Part shown: in pieces, positions 42,031 to 51,304 of the stretch
Layout: the number at the start of each line of letters is the position of its first letter
Position numbering within the stretch: position 1 is the first letter of the stretch
Source of the DNA: Apibacter raozihei
GTDB lineage: Bacteria; Bacteroidota; Bacteroidia; Flavobacteriales; Weeksellaceae
DNA: 64,000 nt
Direction of reading: 5' to 3'
Assembly (NCBI RefSeq): GCF_004014855.1
Contig: NZ_CP034930.1
Location: 1,116,001-1,180,000 of the forward strand
Made by a program: the position numbers and the translations under genes
The notes under the pieces: model-generated
What the model was told of the DNA's origin: nothing
What the model saw: only the letters and a program-made list of their open reading frames with translations
Database searches by the model: none

Positions 42031-43971
42031 ATGAAAAAAAATTTATTATTTGCTTTTTTAGCATTTTATAGTTTGGCTAATTCACAAACTATTGAAGAAA
42101 GAAAAAGAGTTATTGAGACCTACGACAAAGAGATGCAGGTTTCAGTCGAGAGGGTTATTAATACATTTGAAAATGAAAGAAAGAGTAAGATTGAATCATA
42201 TCTAATCCGAAATCCAGATGTTAAAAGACAATATGTTAAAGATGGGATAATCTATGGAATAGCTGAAATTTCTGAATTTGGAACACCAGTATTTAATCGT
42301 ACATTTAATCAGGGAGCTGCACAAACTATTGGTGCTAATGCCTTACAATCTGGCGGGGAATTAGGTTTAGAAATTAATGGAGAAAATATGGTGGCAGGTA
42401 TCTGGGATGGAGGAATAGCAATGCCTAATCATGTTGAATTTTCAGGTAATAGATTAATTAAAAAAGATTCAGTAGCTAATCATTATCATGCAACACATGT
42501 GGCAGGTACAATAATGGCTCAGGGAATTGATACAAAAGCTAAAGGAATGGCATCAGTGGCTAAAGCACATAGTTATCATTGGGATAATGATATTGCAGCC
42601 ATGCAGAAGTTTGCTTCTCAAGGATATATAGTCTCAAACCATTCATATGGTTTAGCCAGTATTCACAGTTCTGGTTATGTTTTACCTACCTATTATTATG
42701 GAGCTTATTTGGCTTCTACTTATAATGCAGACTTAGTAGCTTACTCCAATAAAAGCTACCAGATTGTAAAATCAGCAGGAAATGATTTGGATGAATGGAG
42801 TTATATAAATCCTCATAAAAAAGGATATGAATTGATTACCGCTCAAGGTGTTGCTAAAAATGTTTTAACCGTTGCAGCAGTAGAAAATGTTTCAAACTAT
42901 ACCGGTCCGTCTTCAGTAAAATTAGCTTATTTCAGTAGTCCCGGGCCTACAGATGATGGAAGAATTAAACCGAACATAGCGAGTAAGGGGGTAGGAGTAT
43001 ACTCTACATATTTTGATGCTAATAATCCAACAGAGACAAATAAATATGCATCGATGAGTGGTACTTCTATGGCATCTCCAGGAATAACAGGAGGTGTTCT
43101 GCTTATACAACAATACTTTAACAGTTTAAACGGGAAATTTATGAAATCAGCTACAGTAAGAGGTCTTGTACAACATACTGCAAAAGAAGCTGGTGATGCA
43201 GATGGACCCGATTACAGATATGGTTGGGGATTAGCCGATTTCAAGAAATCTGCTTTAACTATTTCCGGAAGTAAAACCGGAGAAGCTATTTTAGAAGAAA
43301 ACATTTTAGAAAACGGAACTGATTATACGAAGGAATTTAATGTAAACGGTGACACAGAACCTTTGATCGTATCTATATCATGGACAGATTTGCCAGCAGC
43401 TAATTACAATAGTAAAAGAGCTACTGATCCGGATGATATATATTTAGTAAATGATTTGGATGTAAGAGTAATTGATACTCAAGGCAATACATACTATCCT
43501 TGGAAATTGAATGGCAAAAATCCATCATTGGCAGCAACAAAAGGAGATAATTTGGTAGATAACTTTGAAAGAATAGATATCTTAAAACCTGTTGCAGGAA
43601 AATATACAGTTAAAGTATCTCATAAAGGAGATTTAAAAGAATTAAATGCTGCTAACTCACAAGTTTCCGGTAATCAGGAGTATACGCTGCTAGTGACAGG
43701 GGCAAATATAAAGACGTTAGGAAATGAAGATATATCGACGACAGAATTTAAAACAAAAATATATCCTGTTCCTGCTCATGGGAATATAAATGTTTCTGTT
43801 AATCAAAAAGTAGATTTTACGATTTTTGATATGGCTGGAAAAATTATTTCGGTAGGAAACTTAACAGATGGCGAAAATAAAGTGGATATAACAGGATTAA
43901 CTACCGGCGTGTATTTAATCAAATTAAATAACGGAACAAAAATAGAAACTAAGAAAATTATTGTTCAGTAA
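42031..43971 (+). CDS. T9SS-exported subtilisin-like serine protease (copy 2)
   Basis: Close paralogue of the preceding gene. Signal peptide about 1-18 (LLFAFLAFYSLANSQ). The catalytic set is D126 (GIWDGG, where most subtilases have DSG or DTG), H156 (HATHVAG), N251 (SAGND) and S346 (SGTSMASP). The same accessory beta region and type A sorting domain follow (KIYPVPAHGNI, FTIFDMAGKII, LTTGVYLIKL, KKIIVQ). The ATG at 42031 is preferred over an in-frame GTG at 42025 because it directly opens a standard signal peptide. The 646 aa are complete. The tandem arrangement suggests duplication followed by divergence. Confidence 0.92.
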   Translation: MKKNLLFAFLAFYSLANSQTIEERKRVIETYDKEMQVSVERVINTFENERKSKIESYLIRNPDVKRQYVKDGIIYGIAEISEFGTPVFNRTFNQGAAQTIGANALQSGGELGLEINGENMVAGIWDGGIAMPNHVEFSGNRLIKKDSVANHYHATHVAGTIMAQGIDTKAKGMASVAKAHSYHWDNDIAAMQKFASQGYIVSNHSYGLASIHSSGYVLPTYYYGAYLASTYNADLVAYSNKSYQIVKSAGNDLDEWSYINPHKKGYELITAQGVAKNVLTVAAVENVSNYTGPSSVKLAYFSSPGPTDDGRIKPNIASKGVGVYSTYFDANNPTETNKYASMSGTSMASPGITGGVLLIQQYFNSLNGKFMKSATVRGLVQHTAKEAGDADGPDYRYGWGLADFKKSALTISGSKTGEAILEENILENGTDYTKEFNVNGDTEPLIVSISWTDLPAANYNSKRATDPDDIYLVNDLDVRVIDTQGNTYYPWKLNGKNPSLAATKGDNLVDNFERIDILKPVAGKYTVKVSHKGDLKELNAANSQVSGNQEYTLLVTGANIKTLGNEDISTTEFKTKIYPVPAHGNINVSVNQKVDFTIFDMAGKIISVGNLTDGENKVDITGLTTGVYLIKLNNGTKIETKKIIVQ

Positions 43972-44010
43972 AAATTAACATTTTTTTATAAAAATTAACA
44001 AGCTTACATA

Positions 44011-44037
44011 AAAAGCCGGTCTTTGAGCCGGCTTTTT
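44011..44037 (+). terminator. Terminator of protease copy 2
   Basis: Stem AAAAGCCGG (44011-44019) with CCGGCTTTT (44028-44036), 8 nt loop. The loop contains the TTTG that can serve as the -33 box of the next gene. Confidence 0.9.
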
Positions 44038-44050
44038 ATTGTTATATTTG
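44022..44050 (+). promoter_or_regulatory. Promoter of Porin_10 gene, overlapping terminator
   Basis: TTTG (44022-44025), 17 nt spacer, TATATTTG (44043-44050), ATG at 44070. The -33 element lies in the loop of the upstream terminator. Confidence 0.6.
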
Positions 44051-44069
44051 CATATTGTATCTCTTATAA

Positions 44070-46019
44070 ATGACTAGAATAAAAATTTTTTTAATTTGTT
44101 TATTCGTAGGAAGTTTTTTATTTGCTCAGGTAAAAGAAAATGATAAAAAAAATCCACCGGAAACCAATATCAAATCAGGATCCGCAAACGATTCTGTAAA
44201 GATTTATAATCCAACTATACAGTCGTATAAATATTGGAAAGAAGAATCACCCAAAACTATTTTTGATACCGTTTTAACCATTGACAAGTACTACAAAAAT
44301 AGAATGTACAATTTTAAAGATTACTTTGGAAGTATGCCTTTTTCAAATATTGGAGAAGCAGCCAATCAATTATTATATAGTACAAAAATTAATTCGTCCA
44401 TAGATTTAATGCCAGCTGGAAAATCATCAAACATATTGGGAGTTGAAGACATACGATATTTTGATGTTCAGACACCTATGACCGAATTTCAGTATAACAA
44501 TGGCTATAAACAAGGACATTCCTTATCCAGTTTATTTACACATAATATTAATTCACGTATCAACTACTCCATACAATATAAAGGGTTGAGATCAGAAGGA
44601 AAATATATGGATCAGCTTGCGTCCAGTAATACACTCCTATTTACAACCAATTATCATACAAAAAATAGAAGATACCAGTTATGGGGGCATTATATGGTTG
44701 CAAATGTAAATAACGAAGAAAATGCTGGAATTATGTATCCCGAAAATTTTGAAAATGGAGATTCTCGTTTTAAAAATCGTAACAGGATGGAAATGAATTT
44801 ATCAGGGGCAAATTCCAAATATGAAAAACGAAGATTTTATATAGGACAGCAGTTAGGCCTTTTTTCATCTGGAGAAAATTTATACCCTGTGTCACTTAGA
44901 AATATTTTATCTTACGAAACTACTCATTATACGTACGGAGAAACCAGCACATTAAATACCTTTTTTGACACTCAGGATAATATGTTTGACGGAACTAATA
45001 TCAAAGGACATTATAATTCAAAAAAACTAAGGAAATTTACCAATTTTACTTCGGCAACTTTTAACTGGACAGATAAATTGCTTTTTGAAGCCGGACTAAA
45101 ATACGAACATTTGGAATTTAAGTTTGACAGGCCTGTAGATTCAAGCATTAATTATCCGCAGCATATTGAAGACAACAGAATAGGAGCAGCAGGTAACCTG
45201 ACTTTCAATTGGAAAGAAGGAGTAATTTTGAAATCAAAAGCGGAAGCTTTAACAGGTGATACATTTAAAAACTCCTATTTTATTGATAACCATTTAGTAA
45301 TTCAGCCGATTAAAAACTACTACTTGGATGCCAATTTGGGAATTAAATCACAAATTCCATCTCTGAATCTGCTTTATAATCAAAGTTTTTATAAAAAATT
45401 TAATTACTTTACGGAAAATCCATCAAATGAAAGAATTTTGCAAGCTGGTGGTACATTGCACCTAAAACCTTTTAATACCAGAATCAGGGCGCAGTTTTAT
45501 GATTTAAATAAATATACCTACATAGATGAAAATGCACAGCCACAACAATCTGGTGCATCAGTAAATATTGTTCAAATAGGTTTACAAAACTCTTTTCAGT
45601 TTAAAAAATTTCATCTTGAAACTCATTTAGCGTATCAAAAAGTAACAAATAACAGTCAGATTTTGCCTTTACCGGAATTTGTAGGGAGAGCAACATTTTA
45701 CTATCAATCCAAGGCATTTAAAAATCATGCAGAATATCAACTGGGCTTAAATGCCTATTATTTTTCAAAATTTAAATCCAGAATATTTTTTCCTGTTACC
45801 AATGAGTTTAGACTACAATCTTCCACAGAAAATTATAATATAGGAGAATATCCGGTATTTGATATTTTTTTACAGTTTAAAGTAAAAAGAATGATGATTA
45901 TACTGGAAGGGCAACATTTTAATTCCAGTCTCACCGGGTATGATTTCTATAGTACACCCTTAAATCCTTATACTGACTTCCGCTTAAATGTAGGAGTGCT
46001 TTGGTATATTTTTACATAA
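44070..46019 (+). CDS. Putative outer-membrane porin (Porin_10-like)
   Basis: Signal peptide (IFLICLFVGSFLFAQ) followed by a long beta-strand-rich protein with alternating aromatic residues, ending LNVGVLWYIFT, a C-terminal aromatic typical of outer-membrane barrels. The opening TVLTIDKYYKNRMYNFKDYFGSMPFSNIGEAANQL and later QYNNGYKQGHSLSSLFTHN are those of the flavobacterial putative porin family. The 649 aa are complete. Substrate unknown. It has its own promoter within the preceding terminator and is followed by a thioesterase gene after 39 nt. Confidence 0.85.
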   Translation: MTRIKIFLICLFVGSFLFAQVKENDKKNPPETNIKSGSANDSVKIYNPTIQSYKYWKEESPKTIFDTVLTIDKYYKNRMYNFKDYFGSMPFSNIGEAANQLLYSTKINSSIDLMPAGKSSNILGVEDIRYFDVQTPMTEFQYNNGYKQGHSLSSLFTHNINSRINYSIQYKGLRSEGKYMDQLASSNTLLFTTNYHTKNRRYQLWGHYMVANVNNEENAGIMYPENFENGDSRFKNRNRMEMNLSGANSKYEKRRFYIGQQLGLFSSGENLYPVSLRNILSYETTHYTYGETSTLNTFFDTQDNMFDGTNIKGHYNSKKLRKFTNFTSATFNWTDKLLFEAGLKYEHLEFKFDRPVDSSINYPQHIEDNRIGAAGNLTFNWKEGVILKSKAEALTGDTFKNSYFIDNHLVIQPIKNYYLDANLGIKSQIPSLNLLYNQSFYKKFNYFTENPSNERILQAGGTLHLKPFNTRIRAQFYDLNKYTYIDENAQPQQSGASVNIVQIGLQNSFQFKKFHLETHLAYQKVTNNSQILPLPEFVGRATFYYQSKAFKNHAEYQLGLNAYYFSKFKSRIFFPVTNEFRLQSSTENYNIGEYPVFDIFLQFKVKRMMIILEGQHFNSSLTGYDFYSTPLNPYTDFRLNVGVLWYIFT

Positions 46020-46058
46020 TTAAAAATAAAATAAATCTGATTACATTAAAACAAACGA

Positions 46059-46463
46059 ATGGATAATTCAATTTTTAAGATATCGATGAAAGTGAGGGAT
46101 TACGAATGTGATGCCCAGGGAATAGTGAATAATGCAAATTACCAACACTATTACGAAGTTGCAAGACATGAATTTTTAGAAGAAAATAATTTGAACTTTT
46201 ACGAACTTCATCAGCAGGGAACCGATTTAGTGTTGATAAGTATCCATGTGAAATACTTAGTTCCTTTACAAGGATCAAATAAATTCTTATGTACAGTAGA
46301 TTCTTTGCAAAAAGAAGGAATAAGATATTTTTTTAATCAGAAAATAATTCGGGAATCAGATGGTAAAATATGTTCAGAAGCAAAAGCAGAAGTGGTAGCA
46401 GTAGTTAAAGGAAGAGTTAGTTTACCCACAGTTTTAGATCAGGCATTTTCAAAATATATATAA
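46059..46463 (+). CDS. 4HBT/YbgC-type thioesterase
   Basis: Hotdog-fold acyl-CoA thioesterase. Motif VRDYECDAQGIVNNANYQHYYEVARHEFL matches the 4-hydroxybenzoyl-CoA thioesterase family, with Asp in DAQG as the catalytic-type residue and the usual NNANY variation. LVLISIHVKYLVPLQ and GKICSEAKAEVVAV complete the fold. The 134 aa are normal. The next gene starts 7 nt downstream, so they are co-transcribed. Confidence 0.9.
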   Translation: MDNSIFKISMKVRDYECDAQGIVNNANYQHYYEVARHEFLEENNLNFYELHQQGTDLVLISIHVKYLVPLQGSNKFLCTVDSLQKEGIRYFFNQKIIRESDGKICSEAKAEVVAVVKGRVSLPTVLDQAFSKYI

Positions 46464-46470
46464 TTAGATT

Positions 46471-47184
46471 ATGAAGGCAATGATATTTGCCGCAGGTTTA
46501 GGGACTCGTTTAAAGCCTTTTACTGAAAACCACCCTAAAGCCTTGGCTATAGTTAATGGTAAGACATTACTTGAGCGTAATATTCAATATTTAAAATCTT
46601 TTGGGATTAATGATATAGTTATCAATATACATCATTTTGGCCAGCAGATTATAGATTTTTTAAAATACCATAACTATTTTGATTGTCAAATTGAAATATC
46701 AGATGAAAGAGAAGCAGTTTTAGAAACCGGAGGCGGCTTGAAGAAGGCAGAGCCATTCTTACAAGAAAATTCCTTCCTGCTAATGAACGTTGATATTTTA
46801 ACAGACTTGGATCTTAATTCTATGATAAGGTTTCATGAGCAGTATCAGCCATTGGTAAGTTTGGCCGTTTCAGACAGAAATTCTTCACGGAAACTTTTTT
46901 TTTCAAATAATAGTCTTGTAGGATGGAGTAATTTAACCTCAGGAGATTCAGTCTTTAAAGATGGATTTTCTCTATCAGATACAGATGCTTTTGCATTTAG
47001 TGGTATTCATGTAGTAAATCCAAAACTCTTTAAATTGATGCAAGAAAGAGGTAAATATTCAATTATTAAAACATACCTTGATATAATGGAAACCCAGAAT
47101 ATTTTAGGCTACAAACATTCTGCGCAGCTTATTGATGTTGGTAAACCGGAATCAATTCAAGAAGCAGAAAAATATTTTGCTTAA
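46471..47184 (+). CDS. Sugar-phosphate nucleotidyltransferase
   Basis: NTP_transferase-fold enzyme that activates a sugar phosphate. The signature AAGLGTRLKPFTENHPKAL (residues 7-25) is the nucleotide-binding loop. LLMNVDILTDLDL carries the metal-binding Asp, and DVGKPESIQEAEKYF closes the protein. The 237 aa resemble MurU or small GlmU-like transferases without the hexapeptide domain. The sugar is not determinable. It sits in a small operon between the thioesterase (7 nt) and the GHMP kinase (48 nt). Confidence 0.85.
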   Translation: MKAMIFAAGLGTRLKPFTENHPKALAIVNGKTLLERNIQYLKSFGINDIVINIHHFGQQIIDFLKYHNYFDCQIEISDEREAVLETGGGLKKAEPFLQENSFLLMNVDILTDLDLNSMIRFHEQYQPLVSLAVSDRNSSRKLFFSNNSLVGWSNLTSGDSVFKDGFSLSDTDAFAFSGIHVVNPKLFKLMQERGKYSIIKTYLDIMETQNILGYKHSAQLIDVGKPESIQEAEKYFA

Positions 47185-47232
47185 CCATGAATTTTTATTA
47201 TTTTAAACCTCTAAAAAGATAGAATACTAAAT

Positions 47233-48153
47233 TTGGACTCAGTTAAAACTTTCAGAAGCAAAGGAAAAATATTACTAACAGCAGAATATACTGTACTGGA
47301 TGGAGCATTAGCTCTAGCAGTTCCAACACAGCAAGGACAATCACTAAATGTACACTTTTCAAATCAGAAAAATAACAGAATTACATGGCTTGCCTATAAA
47401 AATAATGGTGAATTATGGTTTACTTGTATACTTGATGTGATTAAAAATCAAATTGTTAGTACTAATAAGCCAGAACTGGCAGCAACCCTGTTGCAGATAT
47501 TTCACGAAGTACATGAATTAGGCTCACCTATTTTTAATGAAGATTTTGGATATGAATGTGAAACCCAGTTAGAATTTCCAGAAGATTGGGGCTTAGGTTC
47601 AAGCTCAACATTAATCAATAATATAGCTAAATGGTCAAAAGTTAATCCATATCATCTGCTATCCAAAACTTTTGGGGGCAGTGGTTATGATATAGCCTGT
47701 GCTGATGCTGAAACGCCCATTACATATCAACTTATGAATGGTGAACCATTAGTAAAAGATGCATTTATATCCTCATCTATATCTGATAATTTAATTTTTG
47801 TACATCTAAATAAAAAACAAAATTCCAGAGAAGGAATCCAGCAGTATCGAAAAAAAGAAAAATCACAGGATTTAATTAATACCATAACTCAAATCACGAA
47901 AGCTGTAAACAAACCAAAATGTACTTTTAAAAAATTTTCAGAACTTATGGTTTTACATGAACAGTCCATCTCTGAATTTTTAGGAATACCTACAGTTAAA
48001 GAAGAAATATTCTCCGATTATCCCGGTTTCATTAAAAGTTTAGGAGCTTGGGGCGGAGACTTTGTTATGGCTGAAAATACAGAAAATTCCCAACAATACT
48101 TCAATCAGAAAGGATTTAAAACTACGAAAAGATACGATGAATTTCTGATTTGA
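47233..48153 (+). CDS. GYDIA family GHMP kinase
   Basis: Small-molecule kinase of the GHMP superfamily. The first strand FRSKGKILLTAEYTVLDGALALAVPT and the ATP loop PEDWGLGSSSTLINN are clear, and GGSGYDIACADAETPITYQL carries the GYDIA name-giving motif. Such proteins are Bacteroidota-specific relatives of mevalonate-pathway kinases; the substrate is unproven. The start is TTG (47233), since the conserved strand begins at residue 7 and no ATG fits. The 306 aa are complete. Confidence 0.88.
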   Translation: MDSVKTFRSKGKILLTAEYTVLDGALALAVPTQQGQSLNVHFSNQKNNRITWLAYKNNGELWFTCILDVIKNQIVSTNKPELAATLLQIFHEVHELGSPIFNEDFGYECETQLEFPEDWGLGSSSTLINNIAKWSKVNPYHLLSKTFGGSGYDIACADAETPITYQLMNGEPLVKDAFISSSISDNLIFVHLNKKQNSREGIQQYRKKEKSQDLINTITQITKAVNKPKCTFKKFSELMVLHEQSISEFLGIPTVKEEIFSDYPGFIKSLGAWGGDFVMAENTENSQQYFNQKGFKTTKRYDEFLI

Positions 48154-48365
48154 TTTTGTCGAAAAAATAAAATTTTTTAACATTTACTTTGTTTAGCTGA
48201 ATAATCGAATAGTATTACTAATTGGTTTGTAAACAAAATTTTATTATGTAAGTTGTTGTTTATTAAGGCGTTGATTGGGGTGTGTGTAAATTTGATACTT
48301 ATAAATTGATACTTACATTATTTATAAATATCTTTACATATAACGAATGCTAAAGACCTTAAAAT

Positions 48366-48824
48366 ATGTTAACTATAGGAGATAAAATTCCCCAGTTTGA
48401 AGGGGTAGATCAGGAAGGAAAAACAATAACTTATCAGGAGTTTCAAGGCAAAAAATTAGTAGTGTATTTTTATCCAAAGGCTAATACGCCCGGGTGTACT
48501 GCTGAAGGATGTAGCCTAAGAGATAATTATCATGTATTGCAAGCAGAAGGATATTCTATTTTAGGTGTAAGTGCTGATACAATTCAAAAACAAAAACAAT
48601 TTCATGATAAATACAATTTTCCATTTCCATTGATTGCAGATACCGATAAGAAAATTATCCAGGCATTTGGTGCTTGGGGAAAGAAAAAGTTTATGGGCAG
48701 AGAGTTTGATGGAATATTAAGATACACTTTTATAATTGATGAAAACGGAATAATAACTAACATAATAACTAAAGTAAAAACTAAAAATCACGCAGAACAA
48801 ATCATTGAGCAAAATAAAAAATAA
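48366..48824 (+). CDS. bcp: Thioredoxin-dependent thiol peroxidase Bcp (PrxQ)
   Basis: Peroxiredoxin that reduces hydroperoxides. The peroxidatic Cys44 and resolving Cys49 are in [11 protein letters not shown], the PrxQ signature. [17 protein letters not shown] and [14 protein letters not shown] are typical. The 152 aa are standard. recA begins 7 nt after the stop, so the two are likely co-transcribed. Confidence 0.96.
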   Translation: MLTIGDKIPQFEGVDQEGKTITYQEFQGKKLVVYFYPKANTPGCTAEGCSLRDNYHVLQAEGYSILGVSADTIQKQKQFHDKYNFPFPLIADTDKKIIQAFGAWGKKKFMGREFDGILRYTFIIDENGIITNIITKVKTKNHAEQIIEQNKK

Positions 48825-48831
48825 AATAAAA

Positions 48832-49848
48832 ATGGCAGAAAAAGAGTCAGCAAATAGTTCTGATGCTAAGAAAAAAGCATTGAATTTAATTCTGGATAAA
48901 TTAGATAAAACTTACGGCAAAGGAGCTGTAATGAGAATGGGAGACAAACCGGTCGAAGAGGTAGATGTAATTCCTACCGGTTCTTTCGGATTAGATTTAG
49001 CACTGGGCGTGAATGGATATCCAAGAGGTAGGGTGATTGAAATATTTGGACCGGAATCTTCAGGTAAAACAACTTTGACATTGCATGCAATTGCAGAAGC
49101 CCAAAAAAAAGGCGGTATAGCAGCTTTTATTGATGCTGAACATGCTTTTGATCCTACCTATGCGCAAAAGCTAGGTATAAACCTTGATGATTTGATTATC
49201 TCGCAACCGGATGATGGCGAACAAGCTTTGGAAATAGCTGATAATTTAATACGTTCAGGAGCTATTGATATTGTTGTTGTCGATTCAGTCGCTGCACTTA
49301 CACCCAGAGCAGAAATTGAAGGAGAAATGGGCGATTCCAAAATGGGGTTACATGCACGTCTAATGTCTCAGGCATTACGAAAACTTACCGGAACAATCAG
49401 CAAGACCAAGTGTACAGTTATATTTATTAACCAGCTGAGGGAAAAAATTGGTGTTATGTTTGGTAATCCTGAAACAACAACAGGAGGGAATGCACTCAAA
49501 TTTTATGCTTCAGTTAGAATTGATATAAGAAAATCAGGTACACCAATTAAAGATGGGGAACATGCTATAGGTAGCCGTGTAAAAGTTAAGGTTGTTAAAA
49601 ATAAAGTTGCTCCTCCGTTTCGTCAGGCCGAATTTGATGTTATGTATGGGGAAGGAATTTCAAAAGTAGGAGAAGTTTTAGATTTAGGTGTAGAGATGGG
49701 AATCGTTGGTAAATCTGGTTCTTGGTTCAGTTATCAGGATACCAAGCTAGGACAAGGTAGAGATGCTGTAAAACAATTACTAAAAGATAATGTTGAATTG
49801 TTAGAAGAAATCGAAGTCCAGATTAAAGAAAAATTAGCTGCCGGTTAA
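48832..49848 (+). CDS. recA: Recombinase RecA
   Basis: ATP-dependent strand-exchange protein and SOS coprotease. Walker [10 protein letters not shown] starts at residue 73. [39 protein letters not shown] and [20 protein letters not shown] are diagnostic. The ATG at 48832 ([10 protein letters not shown]) is chosen over the longer frame from 48805, which would overlap bcp. The 338 aa are normal. Whether an SOS box is used cannot be judged; it appears to be read from the bcp promoter. Confidence 0.98.
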   Translation: MAEKESANSSDAKKKALNLILDKLDKTYGKGAVMRMGDKPVEEVDVIPTGSFGLDLALGVNGYPRGRVIEIFGPESSGKTTLTLHAIAEAQKKGGIAAFIDAEHAFDPTYAQKLGINLDDLIISQPDDGEQALEIADNLIRSGAIDIVVVDSVAALTPRAEIEGEMGDSKMGLHARLMSQALRKLTGTISKTKCTVIFINQLREKIGVMFGNPETTTGGNALKFYASVRIDIRKSGTPIKDGEHAIGSRVKVKVVKNKVAPPFRQAEFDVMYGEGISKVGEVLDLGVEMGIVGKSGSWFSYQDTKLGQGRDAVKQLLKDNVELLEEIEVQIKEKLAAG

Positions 49849-49880
49849 TATTTTCATTCAGGATTATAAATTTTCAAAAT

Positions 49881-49918
49881 AAAAAAGAGGCAGGAAATAT
49901 ATTTCCTGTCTCTTTTTT
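49881..49918. terminator. Bidirectional terminator between recA and phosphatase gene
   Basis: Long stem AAAAAGAG-CAGGAAAT with ATTTCCTG-CTCTTTTT (one mismatch), with A and T tracts on the two sides. It serves both convergent genes. Confidence 0.92.
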
Positions 49919-49934
49919 GTTATAAATAGGTTTA

Positions 49935-51011
49935 TTAATATAAATATAAGCTTTTCATAAGGTTTAAATCAACATTAAGCTGTTGAGTTAAATAATTTTC
50001 CACGCTTCCATATTCCTTTTCTATGGTAGAAAAAGCAGCCTCAATATATTCTTTTTGTACCGAATATAAGTAATACATACATTCAGCAGTAGCATTATCA
50101 CCGTATTTAGCTTTCATTGATTCCATAGTTACTCCGGTTAGGGTATTTGTAAGAAGATAATCCTGAATAACAGTTTCTCTATCTACACCTAAAGATGATA
50201 AAAATAGAGCGGCAGCTAAACCAGCTCTGTCTTTGCCTGCCGTACAATGAAACATGATTGGTTTACTATCTTGATTCATTAAATGAGCAAAAAAAGTTTT
50301 ATATTCATTTTGAAAATTTAAAACCAATATTTTATTAGCATCAACTAAAAATTGTTTAGAAGAGGCCACATCACCATTAGCAAGAACATCTGAAATATTT
50401 ATTGAACTTAGATTTCCAGGTTCAATAGGTAATTGAATTTGTGTTTTTACACTGGTAGGAACCCTGTCCGGTTCGAAAGTTCTTTCACTCTCAGAGCGAA
50501 AATCAATAATAGTTTTTAAAGGAATAGTAGACAAATAGGAGAGATCATTACTCGTAAGTATATTGCATTTACCGGACCTGAACACAGCACCCCATTTTAC
50601 ATATTTACCATCTCGGGTTTTATATCCCCCTAAATCACGAAAATTAGGTTGTCCTTCAATAGGTAACTGTCTGAGACCTAAAATGTTTCTTGAACCATCT
50701 TTCCATTCAAAGCAATAAAGTTTAAATATTTGATTGTCAAGCAAATATTTGCCTTCACTGGTTCCTTGTAAAAGAGGTATATCAAAATTAAAATTTGAAT
50801 TATCGCCCTCATAAAGCTTCCAGTTTCCGTTGTTTAGAACGCTAAATTCACTTTTTTGAATTGATTTGTTTGCAGTAAGCGAAGCATATGTCGAGATATC
50901 TTTACCATTAATCAGGCTAGTATTAGTTGTAGCCGTATCATCATTGCTACAAGATATAGCTTGTATAAATCCGATACATGCAATTCCTATCTTTAATAAA
51001 TAATTTTTCAT
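49935..51011 (-). CDS. Tyrosine-phosphatase-like lipoprotein, probably surface exposed
   Basis: Secreted phosphatase of the Y_phosphatase3 (PF13350-like) family. The signal peptide ends AISC with C21. The mature N-terminus C-S-N-D-D fits the acidic lipoprotein export signal used in Flavobacteriia to reach the cell surface. The domain begins NFRDLGGYKTRDGKYVKWGAVFRSG. The catalytic loop HCTAGKDRAG has Cys256 and Arg262 (Cx5R), with the general-acid-type Asp in FRSESERTFEPDR. The 358 aa are complete. Substrates could be phosphopeptides or phosphoinositides; this is unknown. Confidence 0.87.
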   Translation of the reverse strand: MKNYLLKIGIACIGFIQAISCSNDDTATTNTSLINGKDISTYASLTANKSIQKSEFSVLNNGNWKLYEGDNSNFNFDIPLLQGTSEGKYLLDNQIFKLYCFEWKDGSRNILGLRQLPIEGQPNFRDLGGYKTRDGKYVKWGAVFRSGKCNILTSNDLSYLSTIPLKTIIDFRSESERTFEPDRVPTSVKTQIQLPIEPGNLSSINISDVLANGDVASSKQFLVDANKILVLNFQNEYKTFFAHLMNQDSKPIMFHCTAGKDRAGLAAALFLSSLGVDRETVIQDYLLTNTLTGVTMESMKAKYGDNATAECMYYLYSVQKEYIEAAFSTIEKEYGSVENYLTQQLNVDLNLMKSLYLY

Positions 51012-51304
51012 ATAATAATTTTCGGCAAAAAAAGCATATAAATATTAAGAAGTAGTTACTAAACAGATAAGAAGGAGTTAATTTTATCTTATATGGATTT
51101 TGTCATTTGCGTATGAATTTTTCTTATTTATTAAAAAAGATGCTGTTTGTTTGTATGAAAGCATTGACAGATTTAATTTTGTTTCATATAAGTTTTGTTA
51201 ATCAGAAAAGAGTAAAAAGTTGTGTACTATGTGCAGGTTAATTAAGCACACTACATAGTAGGAGAATTAATTTTAATAATAAGAATATAATTTTAAGAGT
51301 TAAA

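Noticed and set aside
41635-44037. Repeated AAAAGCCGG/CCGGCTTTT as direct repeats of a mobile element
   Set aside because: Both copies are terminator hairpins after paralogous genes with different loops; no mobile-element gene lies between.
48805-48831. Upstream ATG for recA inside bcp
   Set aside because: Would overlap the bcp coding end and adds residues not seen in RecA; MAEKES at 48832 is the natural start.
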